NCBI RefSeq assembly: GCF_005796205.1
Contig: NZ_VAHN01000015.1
Coordinates: forward strand, 24,551 to 88,550
Direction of reading: 5' to 3'
DNA length: 64,000 bases
Source of the DNA: Pseudarthrobacter sp. NamE2
Lineage (GTDB): Bacteria > Actinomycetota > Actinomycetes > Actinomycetales > Micrococcaceae
The notes under the pieces were generated by a model, which worked only from the letters and a program-made list of their open reading frames with translations, was not told where the DNA came from and made no database searches. Below are positions 42,570 to 49,847 of the stretch, piece after piece (the first letter of the stretch is position 1; every line of letters begins with the position of its first letter). The translations under genes and the position numbers were made by a program.

Positions 42570-43791
42570 TCCCGGTGCCGGGGTGCGGCACCTGGTTCTG
42601 GACGAATTGTCCCGGGGCCTGGTGGAACGGCTGGACCCGGCCAGCGCGTCCATTGTGAACGCAAGCGGCCTGGCCAAGGCTTCCCCCATGGGCATGGGGC
42701 TGTACCGCATTGAGCCGGTGGGCAAGGTGGGATCCGTCCGCACGCCTACCGTGCAGCTGGACGTGCGGCCAAAGGACCGGCTGGGGTTGAACCGGTTGCT
42801 GTTCCTGCTCAGCTACGCGGGGGAGCAGGGTTTCCGGCCGGATACCGTTGCCGCCGTGGAGGAGCGCGAGCTGTGGAGCGCCCTGGCCGAGTCCCTGGCC
42901 CAGCTTGCCGAGCGTGCCCTGGGCCGCGGCGTCCTGCAGGGCTACCTCACCGTGGACGAGTCGCTGCGGACCGTGAAGGGGCGGATCCGGATTTCGGACC
43001 AGATCTCCCGGCGGCCGGGCATGCTGGTGCCGCTGGAGGTGTCCTACGACGAGTTCACGGAGGACATTGCCGAGAACCGGATCCTGCGCGCGGCGCTCGA
43101 GCGCATGGCACAGGTCCCGCGTGTGCGCCCGGAAGTACTGAGCCGGCTGCGCCAGCTGAAGGGAAAGCTCGACGGCGTCACGCGCCTTCCAGCCGGGGCT
43201 CCGCTGCCGCCGTGGAAGCCAACGCGGATGAATCTGCGCTACCACGCGGTCCTCCGCCTGGCCGAGCTGATCCTGCGCAACGCGTCCGCGGAAAGCGGGG
43301 AAGGCAAGCAGCAGAGCGCCTCGTTTGTGGTGGACATGGCCCAGGTGTTTGAAGACTTCGTTGGCGCCGCCCTGCGCGGAGCCATGGCCGCATACCCGGG
43401 GGAGTTACGGCTGCGGTACAACGCCCTGCTCAGCGAAGCCGTCCGGGACGCGGACCGGTTGCAGGTCCGTCCGGACGCCGTGCACATGCTGGGCGGCCGC
43501 CCGGTGGTGGTCTACAACGCCAAGTACAAGGCGGCCTCGGACGCCGGGGCTTCCCTGACCGCCGACCACTACCAGATGCTGGCGCACTGCACCGCGCTGG
43601 CCGTGCCGACCGCCTGGCTGGTCTACGCCGGCGCCGGGGAGGTCAAACTCCGCCGGATCCTCAATACGGACATCGACATCGTTGAGTTTCCGCTGGATCT
43701 CGCCCAGCCGCCGTCGGAAATCCTCGCTTCAATCCGTGAGCTTGCGGAGCAGTCATGGGGCGAGGTGGTCCGGCAGCACTCCGCTGGTTGA
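42556..43791 (+). CDS. mcrC: McrC-family nuclease subunit (Asn at an active-site position)
   Basis: About 411 residues, partner of McrB. The N-terminal part (LDVRPKDRLGLNRLLFLLSY) and middle (TVDESLRTVKGRIRISDQ) are typical of McrC. The PD-(D/E)xK nuclease region has RPD (Asp307), then VVVYNAKYK, where Asn321 replaces the acid expected before xK (Lys323). One base (AAC for GAC) separates this from an active motif. The start is uncertain: TTG 42556 overlaps mcrB, and GTG 42583 is the alternative. Neither has a clear Shine-Dalgarno. It ends 18 nt from a convergent kinase gene. Confidence 0.85.
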   Translation: MQAANPGAGVRHLVLDELSRGLVERLDPASASIVNASGLAKASPMGMGLYRIEPVGKVGSVRTPTVQLDVRPKDRLGLNRLLFLLSYAGEQGFRPDTVAAVEERELWSALAESLAQLAERALGRGVLQGYLTVDESLRTVKGRIRISDQISRRPGMLVPLEVSYDEFTEDIAENRILRAALERMAQVPRVRPEVLSRLRQLKGKLDGVTRLPAGAPLPPWKPTRMNLRYHAVLRLAELILRNASAESGEGKQQSASFVVDMAQVFEDFVGAALRGAMAAYPGELRLRYNALLSEAVRDADRLQVRPDAVHMLGGRPVVVYNAKYKAASDAGASLTADHYQMLAHCTALAVPTAWLVYAGAGEVKLRRILNTDIDIVEFPLDLAQPPSEILASIRELAEQSWGEVVRQHSAG

Positions 43792-43809
43792 GGAAACCAC
43801 CGGAACGGC

Positions 43810-45465
43810 TCAAACCGGCACCCGGAATGTGAACGTGGTGCCCTTGCCCAGTTCGCTGTCCACCTCGATGGTTCCGCCGTGGGCCTCCACGATCGCCTTG
43901 CTGATCGGCAGGCCCAACCCAACGCCGGGAATGGCAGTACGCCGCACTCTGCTGGTCCGGAAGAACTTGGCGAAAACCTCGGACGCATCCTCAGGGGCCA
44001 TGCCCATGCCGGTGTCGCTCACCCGGCAGGCGAGGTGGCCATCCTCCTGCGCCAGGCTCACCAGGACGTTCCCGCCGCCGGGGGAGTATTTGATGGCGTT
44101 GGACACCAGGTTGTCCAGGACCTGGGAGATGCGTTCACCGTCCACATGGGCTTCCAGCTTTTCCGGGGCGTCGGCCTCGAGCACCACGCCAGCAGCGGAA
44201 GCTTTGGGCATCGCCGAGGAGACGCTGGAGCGCACGAGTTCCGCCACGTCCACGGTATGCGGGGTGACGATGAGCTGCCCGTTCCGGCTGGCCAGCAGAT
44301 CCGATACCAGGGTCAGGAGGCGTTCCGAGTTGCGGCGGATGATTTCCAGCATTTCGCGGTCGGATTCGTCCTGGTCATCCGCCAGCAGGATCTCCACGTA
44401 ACCCAGGATGGACGTCAACGGGGTGCGGAACTCGTGCGAGACGCTGGAAACGAACTCGTCCTTCGTGGTCAGCGCATTCACCAGGTCCGTCACGTCGCTG
44501 AAGGCGATGACGGACCCGGCGAACTTCCCGTCGGCGTCCTTCATCGGACGCGCTGTGGTAACGAAGGCGCGCTGGTCCCTGCCCTCACCCAGCCAGACCA
44601 GATAGTCCGTGAAGGTTTCGCCCAGCACTGCGCGGCGGACGGGCCGTTCCTCCGCCGGAACCAGCGTCTTGCGGTCGGGGCCGAACACCAGGAGCTGGGA
44701 TTCGTTCGGATCCGCATTGTCCTCGGGGCTCGCCAGGACGTGGTTGGCCCGCTGTTTCCGGTTCATCAGGACGTCATGCCCGTCGCCGTCGACGGCGAGG
44801 ACACCCAGGTGCACCGTGTCCAGCACGGTGTTGAGGAGCGCCTCCTGACGCTGGCTGGACCGCAGGTTCGCCTGCAGCTGGGCGTCCTTCTCCTCCAGTT
44901 CGCGTTGCTGCCGCATCATGCTCAGCGTCAGGACGCTCACGGAGACCCCGATGCCCAGCATCATCACCGGGAGGAGCAGCGAGCGGGTGGCGTCCTGTGC
45001 GGTGAAGGTCCCTTTCAGCAGCAACGGGACCCAGATGATGGCAAGCGGCGCCAGGAACGAAAGCCAGAGAGCCACCCGTGGATAAAAGCCGGAAGCGCAC
45101 AGCCAGATCACCGGGAACACCGCCAGCAGGCTGATACCGGTCAGGCTCTCCTGCCCGCCTTCGCGCCCAAAGCCGATGGAGACAAAGTCCAGCACCGGGA
45201 GGACCAGGAAGCTCGTATACGGCAGCCGCTCCCAGGGAACCAGGTAGCACAGGGCCATGATGGCGAACTGCGAAACGACGAACGCGGCGAAGAACGGATT
45301 CGTCGTGGTGCCCGGGAAGAAGGTCCACACCAGGAACACCGTCAGCAGCGTGGTGACGAACAGCGGCATCTGGCTCAGCGCCACACGGTGCCGCAGGCTG
45401 TACTCATGGAAGGGCCGCCGGAAGAACCACAACCGCCCCGTGGACCACTCTGCGGGCTTAGTCAT
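43810..45465 (-). CDS. Membrane sensor histidine kinase with PAS domain
   Basis: A 551-residue kinase. Residues ~30-190 hold about six membrane helices, followed by a coiled coil (MRQQRELEEKDAQLQAN), a PAS domain (~205-330) and the catalytic core. The H-box VSHEFRTPLTS puts the phospho-site at His344; the N-box is DNLVSNAIKYS, G1 is SDTGMGMAPED and G2 is GVGLGLPISKAIVEAHGG. There is no receiver domain. It is divergent from an OmpR-type regulator 88 bp away, its likely partner. The signal sensed is unknown. Confidence 0.93.
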   Translation of the reverse strand: MTKPAEWSTGRLWFFRRPFHEYSLRHRVALSQMPLFVTTLLTVFLVWTFFPGTTTNPFFAAFVVSQFAIMALCYLVPWERLPYTSFLVLPVLDFVSIGFGREGGQESLTGISLLAVFPVIWLCASGFYPRVALWLSFLAPLAIIWVPLLLKGTFTAQDATRSLLLPVMMLGIGVSVSVLTLSMMRQQRELEEKDAQLQANLRSSQRQEALLNTVLDTVHLGVLAVDGDGHDVLMNRKQRANHVLASPEDNADPNESQLLVFGPDRKTLVPAEERPVRRAVLGETFTDYLVWLGEGRDQRAFVTTARPMKDADGKFAGSVIAFSDVTDLVNALTTKDEFVSSVSHEFRTPLTSILGYVEILLADDQDESDREMLEIIRRNSERLLTLVSDLLASRNGQLIVTPHTVDVAELVRSSVSSAMPKASAAGVVLEADAPEKLEAHVDGERISQVLDNLVSNAIKYSPGGGNVLVSLAQEDGHLACRVSDTGMGMAPEDASEVFAKFFRTSRVRRTAIPGVGLGLPISKAIVEAHGGTIEVDSELGKGTTFTFRVPV

Positions 45466-45520
45466 CGGGCCGAGACGCGTGGGTGTGCAGGTCCATACCA
45501 GCAGGATATCCGCAGCCAGC

Positions 45521-45549
45521 TATACTTCTGACGTTGGCTGCTGAGGGGG
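45521..45549 (+). promoter_or_regulatory. -10 and Shine-Dalgarno of the response regulator
   Basis: TATACT (45521-45526) is a near-consensus -10 without a recognisable -35, so an activator may be needed. GAGGGGG (45543-45549) precedes ATG 45554. Confidence 0.5.
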
Positions 45550-45553
45550 CGCT

Positions 45554-46318
45554 ATGAGTGATGCACGTGTTGGGCTGGTCATTGAGGATGACCATGACAT
45601 CCGCGAACTGGTCCGTACGGTGCTTACCCAGGCCGGTTTTGACGTAACCGTTGCCAGCAGCGGAGCGGAGGGCGTCCTTATCGCCAAGCACCTGAACCCG
45701 GACGTCATCACCCTGGACCTCGGCCTGCCGGACATCGACGGCTTTGAAGTGTCCCGCCAGATCCGCGAATTCTCCGACGCCTACATCGTGATGCTCACGG
45801 CCCGCACCGAGGAGCTGGACACCCTGATCGGCCTGGAATCAGGCGCCGACGACTACCTCACCAAACCGTTCAGGCCGCGCGAGTTGCGCGCCCGCATCGC
45901 CGCAATGATGCGCAGGCCGCGCTCCGCACCTGAAGCCGAGTCCATGCCGGCGGAGGCCGCCGCCGAGGCCAATGGGCACTCGGAGCGGGGCAACTACAGC
46001 CATAACGGCCTGGAGCTGAGCTACGCCTCGCGCACTGTTGCTGTAGACGGCAGGGAAATGAACCTCACCCGTACCGAGTTCGAGCTCCTGCACGCACTGC
46101 TGGAGGCGGGCCGGACGGTCCGTACCAAGGCGGACCTTGTGCGCCGGCTGCGGGACGAGGATTACGACGTCGGCAGTTACATCAGTGAGGCGGACGAGCG
46201 TTCCGTCGAGGTCCACATGGGCAACCTGCGCAAGAAGCTCGGGGATTCGCCGCAGCAGCCGCGCTGGCTGCAGACGGTCCGCGGCGTGGGCTACCGGCTG
46301 GCGCCAGGGGAGCATTGA
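45554..46318 (+). CDS. OmpR/PhoB-type response regulator
   Basis: A 254-residue two-domain regulator. The receiver has the acidic pair in VIEDDHD, the phospho-acceptor Asp55 in ITLDLGLPD, MLTAR with the Thr switch, and Lys in LTKPFRPRE. The C-terminal winged helix reads MNLTRTEFELLHALLEAG, then the long recognition region RSVEVHMGNLRKKLGD and VRGVGYRL. An Ala/Glu-rich linker joins them. It pairs with the divergent kinase. Its 3' end overlaps the convergent Hpt-like gene by 28 bp. Confidence 0.94.
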   Translation: MSDARVGLVIEDDHDIRELVRTVLTQAGFDVTVASSGAEGVLIAKHLNPDVITLDLGLPDIDGFEVSRQIREFSDAYIVMLTARTEELDTLIGLESGADDYLTKPFRPRELRARIAAMMRRPRSAPEAESMPAEAAAEANGHSERGNYSHNGLELSYASRTVAVDGREMNLTRTEFELLHALLEAGRTVRTKADLVRRLRDEDYDVGSYISEADERSVEVHMGNLRKKLGDSPQQPRWLQTVRGVGYRLAPGEH

Positions 46319-46701
46319 GCCTGCAGCCGGTGCATAGTCTGCCGGCTGCATTGGTTGATGGGGCGCAGGTACGTTGCGGCCAGTTTGGGAAGCACGACGG
46401 CGACATCCGCCTGGCGTGCCTCGGTGCGGATTTCCTTCTCCAGGTCCAGGGCCAGGCCCGCCAACCGTTCGGCCCCCACCATCTGGCTGGATGTCTTCAG
46501 GCTGAGGACGGCGTCCACTGAGTCCTCCAGGTCTCCCGTTGTCAGCGCGAGCCGGAGCCGCCCGATCCGCTGGGGCAGGCACTCGATGAAGTTTCCTACG
46601 AACACCTTGCAGTACCCCTCATCCTCTTCCAGCTCCTGCCGGAGACGGTCGAGCACGGACTGGTCGACCAGCGGCCGGGGAGCATCATCTGAGGCGCCCA
46701 T
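46291..46701 (-). CDS. Hpt-domain-like protein lacking the phospho-histidine
   Basis: A 136-residue helical protein. It resembles a histidine phosphotransfer domain: FVGNFIECLPQRIGRLR, then the helix containing DAVLSLKTSSQMVGA. In a normal Hpt this reads AHxLKGxS; here Leu66 stands where the phosphorylated His should be, and Thr70 replaces the Gly. It therefore probably cannot relay phosphate and may bind a receiver as a decoy or scaffold. AAGGAG before the ATG shows it is well translated. Its 3' end overlaps the response-regulator gene head-on. Confidence 0.75.
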   Translation of the reverse strand: MGASDDAPRPLVDQSVLDRLRQELEEDEGYCKVFVGNFIECLPQRIGRLRLALTTGDLEDSVDAVLSLKTSSQMVGAERLAGLALDLEKEIRTEARQADVAVVLPKLAATYLRPINQCSRQTMHRLQAQCSPGASR

Positions 46702-46854
46702 GACGCTCCTTTCAGCTGGAAATTACCTCTCCGGGAACGTCACGGGAGGGTGGGGCTTATGTCTATTTCAGGGTAGGTCCGGTGCCGGGGTCCGGCAGGG
46801 ATTCAGGGCAGAATTGCGGGTTTCTTGATGGGAGTGGGAATCATCCCCCAATAC
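46702..46854. other. Spacer without recognised gene
   Basis: I see only the Shine-Dalgarno of the Hpt-like gene (near 46706) and GC-rich sequence; no hairpin or conserved motif stands out. Confidence 0.3.
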
Positions 46855-46883
46855 TTGATCCCAGTGCGGTATGTACCTAATAC
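46855..46883 (+). promoter_or_regulatory. Sigma-70-like promoter of the secreted IPT protein
   Basis: TTGATC (46855-46860), 17-bp spacer, TAATAC (46878-46883), about 40 bp before GTG 46921. Confidence 0.5.
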
Positions 46884-46920
46884 GTTGCGGCTGCGGCCGC
46901 CCGTCGCGCCGGGGGTTTGC

Positions 46921-47379
46921 GTGTTTCGAATGCTGAGGCTGGTCGTTTTGGCAGTGTTTGCGGGGGCCGGGATCGTCTTGCCCGGGATGCATCCGGCAGC
47001 CGCAGCCCCGGCGGCAGCGCAAGTGGCACTGAACCCGGCGTCCGGCCCGGCAGGGTCGGCGGTTAAGGTTTCCGGAACCGGGTTCAAGGCGGCCACGACC
47101 GGCACGGTGATCGTCGGTTCGGCGACCTTCGGCTTCCGGACGTCGGCAACGGGATCGTTTAGTACCGGAATCACGATTCCTGCCACTGCTGCTGGAAGCA
47201 TCACCGTGACGGCCAAGACAGCCGCGTGGAACACGGACCTGGTGTCATATCTGGCTGCCCAGCCGGACGTCATGGGCTTCGTCTGGTTCCACCTGCAAAA
47301 GGAGGCCGACTGGCGAATCAACAGCAGCGAATCTTCCGCCGCCGCACTGAGGAACGCGTTGCTGGCCCGGCGCAGTTAG
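46921..47379 (+). CDS. Secreted IPT/TIG protein with GH26-like tail, likely deletion remnant
   Basis: About 152 residues. A signal peptide (LRLVVLAVFAGAGIV, cleavage near AAAAP) is followed by an IPT/TIG-like beta domain (LNPASGPAGSAVKVSGTGF). The last ~45 residues (SYLAAQPDVMGFVWFHL, then KEADWRINSS) look like the C-terminal end of a GH26 beta-mannanase domain, whose catalytic body is missing. I infer an in-frame internal deletion that fused domain ends. GTG 46921 fits the promoter and G-rich Shine-Dalgarno; ATG 46930 is possible. Confidence 0.6.
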   Translation: MFRMLRLVVLAVFAGAGIVLPGMHPAAAAPAAAQVALNPASGPAGSAVKVSGTGFKAATTGTVIVGSATFGFRTSATGSFSTGITIPATAAGSITVTAKTAAWNTDLVSYLAAQPDVMGFVWFHLQKEADWRINSSESSAAALRNALLARRS

Positions 47380-47810
47380 GCCGAAGATCCGCTTTCGAGG
47401 AACTGCACCAGCACATCCTCTAAGGCGGACCCGTCCTTGAGTTCGCATTCCCACACCGTGAGGACGTCCCAGCCCGCGTCTTCGAGGAGACGGCGCTGGC
47501 CGGCGTCGCGTTCCCTGGTCCGGGAGCGCTTCACTTCCCAGAATTCAGCGTTCGCTTTGGGTGCATGCTGGCCTACCCGGCAGTCGTGGAAATGCCAGAA
47601 GCACCCATTCACGAAAATGACCTTGCGGCGTCCGGCGAACACGAGGTCCGGGTTGCCGGGCAGCCGCGATGCGCCGGACCTGCCGTGCAGACGGTAGCGG
47701 TAGCCCTTGGCATGGAGCAGCCGGCGTACCAGCAGTTCAGGCTTGGTGTTCTTGCCCCGGATCCGGGACATGTTCCAGCTGCGCCGCTCCGGAGTGAGCT
47801 TGTCCGCCAT
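47376..47810 (-). CDS. vsr: Very short patch repair endonuclease (Vsr)
   Basis: A 144-residue Vsr-type nickase that repairs T:G mismatches left by deamination of 5-methylcytosine. It begins TPERRSWNMSRIRGKNTKPE, has the catalytic Asp in LPGNPDLVF, and the motif GCFWHFHDC. The residue before GCFWH is Asn rather than the His seen in E. coli Vsr. No cytosine methyltransferase lies next to it, so it is an orphan here; McrBC, which also concerns methylated DNA, is 3.6 kb away. Confidence 0.92.
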   Translation of the reverse strand: MADKLTPERRSWNMSRIRGKNTKPELLVRRLLHAKGYRYRLHGRSGASRLPGNPDLVFAGRRKVIFVNGCFWHFHDCRVGQHAPKANAEFWEVKRSRTRERDAGQRRLLEDAGWDVLTVWECELKDGSALEDVLVQFLESGSSA

Positions 47811-47866
47811 GTTTCAAGTCTAGGAGCGCAAGCCTGAGATCCCGGACGGGCGCAGGAAACCCGGTG

Positions 47867-48295
47867 TCAGAGCTCCGGCTGCTCGCCCAGCTGGAAATGC
47901 CGGCCGCTCACGGAGACGGGATCAATTTCCACGTAGAAGTCCTTGAGGGTGGGCACCCAGGATTTCAGCCCCAGTTCCTCCACAGCTGCAAGGTCCGCTG
48001 AGTTGCTGAGCACGCGTGCCTTGGCGCGAAGCACCACTGACCACGCTTCATCGGAGAGGATGCCGTCCGCCTCGAACAGTACTGTGGAGTTGATGGTCAG
48101 CTGGGCGAGCTTGTTGCCCGGGGCTGTCCGCAGGTACACCTTCCGTTCCGACGTCACATAGTTCACCGGGAAGATGTCCGGCTCCCCGGCCACGGAGACC
48201 ACCAGCCGGCCGTGCTTGGTGCCCTCCAGTAGGCGCCAGGACTGCTCATCATCGAGTTCCAGGACGGGGTTGCCATCTGCGTGTTCAAACATCAT
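47867..48295 (-). CDS. Pyridoxamine 5'-phosphate oxidase family protein
   Basis: A 142-residue flavin-binding split-barrel protein. The segments CWxLL-like QSWRLLEGTKHGRLVV, PDIFPVNYV, RKVYLRTAPGNKL and LFEADG match the small PPOX/nitroreductase-like family, many members of which bind FMN or F420. No specific substrate can be assigned. ATG 48295 is preceded by AGAAG at good spacing; GTG 48301 is an alternative. It ends an apparent minus-strand series below bioB but is separated from bsaP by only 12 nt. Confidence 0.85.
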   Translation of the reverse strand: MMFEHADGNPVLELDDEQSWRLLEGTKHGRLVVSVAGEPDIFPVNYVTSERKVYLRTAPGNKLAQLTINSTVLFEADGILSDEAWSVVLRAKARVLSNSADLAAVEELGLKSWVPTLKDFYVEIDPVSVSGRHFQLGEQPEL

Positions 48296-48307
48296 GCCCA
48301 CATTCTT

Positions 48308-48619
48308 CTACGCATCGTAGAAATATGCCAGGGGTTTCGAGGGGCGGTTTTCACCCCCTGCGGCGTCCGAGCCCGTTCCACCATGGCGCGAACAGGTGGA
48401 CGACCAGCCAAACGGCGTCACTTGTACCTTGAGCCGCCGCCCGCATTCCGCGCAGAACCGGGGAGGCTCCATCTGCAGCCTCTCGTCACACCGGAGGTGG
48501 GAGTACGACGACGGCGGCGCCGTCCCGCCGTCGTCCGCTTTGTTCTGGCGGGGCTCGCCGCAGAGGCGGCAGTAGGGGGCCGCGCTTCCGCTGGCTGGGC
48601 CTGCCGGCATACCGGTCAC
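48308..48619 (-). CDS. bsaP: Biotin synthase auxiliary protein BsaP
   Basis: A 103-residue Cys-rich protein overlapping the bioB stop as ATGA. It has CRLCGE near the start, then [20 protein letters not shown] and [16 protein letters not shown]. The Cys pattern and position directly after bioB match BsaP, the small iron-sulfur protein shown in mycobacteria to be needed for the activity of this BioB type. I infer it supplies or rebuilds an Fe-S cluster or sulfur for biotin synthase. The N-terminal ~15 residues are not conserved-looking. Confidence 0.8.
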   Translation of the reverse strand: MTGMPAGPASGSAAPYCRLCGEPRQNKADDGGTAPPSSYSHLRCDERLQMEPPRFCAECGRRLKVQVTPFGWSSTCSRHGGTGSDAAGGENRPSKPLAYFYDA

Positions 48620-49635
48620 AGCGTCTTCTGCAGTTCCTTGATCGGCATGTTCAGGTCCAGCAGGAGCTCGAGGTCGGCGGCGGCGGGGCGTCCCAGGGTG
48701 GTGAGGTAGTTGCCAACGATGACGGCGTTGATACCGCCCAGCAACCCCTCGCGGGTGCCGAGGTCGCCGAGGGTCAGCTCACGACCCCCGGCGTAGCGCA
48801 GGACGGTGCGGGGCATGGCGAAGCGGAACGCTGCCACGGCCCGGAGGGCATCCTTCCCGTCCATGACCGGCTGGTCCTCCAAGGGCGTGCCCGGCCGCGG
48901 ATTGAGGAAGTTCAGTGGAACTTCGTGCGGCTCCAGCGCTGCGAGCTGCGCCGCGAGCTCTGCCCGCTGTTCCAGGCTTTCACCCATGCCGATCAGCGCG
49001 CCGCAGCACAGTTCCATCCCCGCAGCCTTGACCATCGCGCAGGTTTCGAGCCGTTCCTCATAGGTATGCGTGGTGACCACCTGCGGGAAGTAGCTGCGCG
49101 CAGTTTCGAGGTTGTGGTTGTACCGGTGGACTCCCCAGCTGGCCAGTTGGTCCACCTGCGGCTGCGTCAGCATGCCCAGGGAGCATGCGATGTTAATGTC
49201 CACCTCCTGGTGGATCCGGTCGATTGCGAACTTGATCTGGTTCATCAGCTTGGTGTCCGGCCCGCGCACTGCGGCCACGATGCAGAATTCTGTCGCGCCT
49301 GTGGCCGCCGTTTCCTTGGCTGCCTTCACCAGTTCCGGGATGTCCAGCCAAACGCCCCGGACGGGACTGTCGAAGAGTCCGGACTGGCTGCAGAAGTGGC
49401 AATCCTCGGGGCAGCCGCCCGTCTTGATGGAGATGATGCCCTCTACTTCCACATCCTCGCCGCAGTGCTTCAACCGGACCTGGTGGGCCAGGTCGAGGGC
49501 GGCCGGAAGTGCTTCGTCAGGGAGGCGGAGAACCTCCAGCAGCTGGGACTCGGACAGGCCGATGCCCTGCTCCAGGACCTGCTCCCGGGCTGTTTCGAGG
49601 ATGGGATACAGGGGGAGAGGGGGGTGGCTGGTCAT
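48616..49635 (-). CDS. bioB: Biotin synthase
   Basis: A 339-residue radical-SAM enzyme that inserts sulfur into dethiobiotin. The radical-SAM cysteines are in [14 protein letters not shown]. Other family segments are SIKTG before them, [23 protein letters not shown], and [13 protein letters not shown]. It is translationally coupled to bsaP. No other bio genes are nearby, so precursor supply is encoded elsewhere. AAGGA lies before the ATG. ACGCTA on the plus strand at 49672-49677 (TAGCGT on the coding strand) is a possible -10. Confidence 0.96.
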   Translation of the reverse strand: MTSHPPLPLYPILETAREQVLEQGIGLSESQLLEVLRLPDEALPAALDLAHQVRLKHCGEDVEVEGIISIKTGGCPEDCHFCSQSGLFDSPVRGVWLDIPELVKAAKETAATGATEFCIVAAVRGPDTKLMNQIKFAIDRIHQEVDINIACSLGMLTQPQVDQLASWGVHRYNHNLETARSYFPQVVTTHTYEERLETCAMVKAAGMELCCGALIGMGESLEQRAELAAQLAALEPHEVPLNFLNPRPGTPLEDQPVMDGKDALRAVAAFRFAMPRTVLRYAGGRELTLGDLGTREGLLGGINAVIVGNYLTTLGRPAAADLELLLDLNMPIKELQKTL

Positions 49636-49847
49636 GGTGGTCCTTCGGGTTGGCGGATTCTCCTTCCCCTGACGCTAGTTCGGTGCTCGGCCACGGTTTT
49701 TGTGGGTTAGGCACAAGTGTGGCCGGCTGGTGTTGTTGACAACCCGGGTCATGACTTAACTGATACGAAACAACATCGTGACAGGATTGTTTTCCCTGCT
49801 GGATAGCGTCGCGTTGGACCAGTTCCCAAACGAAAGCGACGCGCCCG
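49636..49847. promoter_or_regulatory. bioB / NCS1 divergent promoter region
   Basis: GTTG-TTGA-CAAC (49732-49743) is a compact palindrome containing a consensus -35, TTGACA (49736-49741), reading toward the transporter. TGATAC (49761-49766) is a possible -10 at a long 19-bp spacer. The bioB side has TAGCGT (49677-49672). A shared regulator, possibly biotin-related, could bind the palindrome. Confidence 0.4.
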
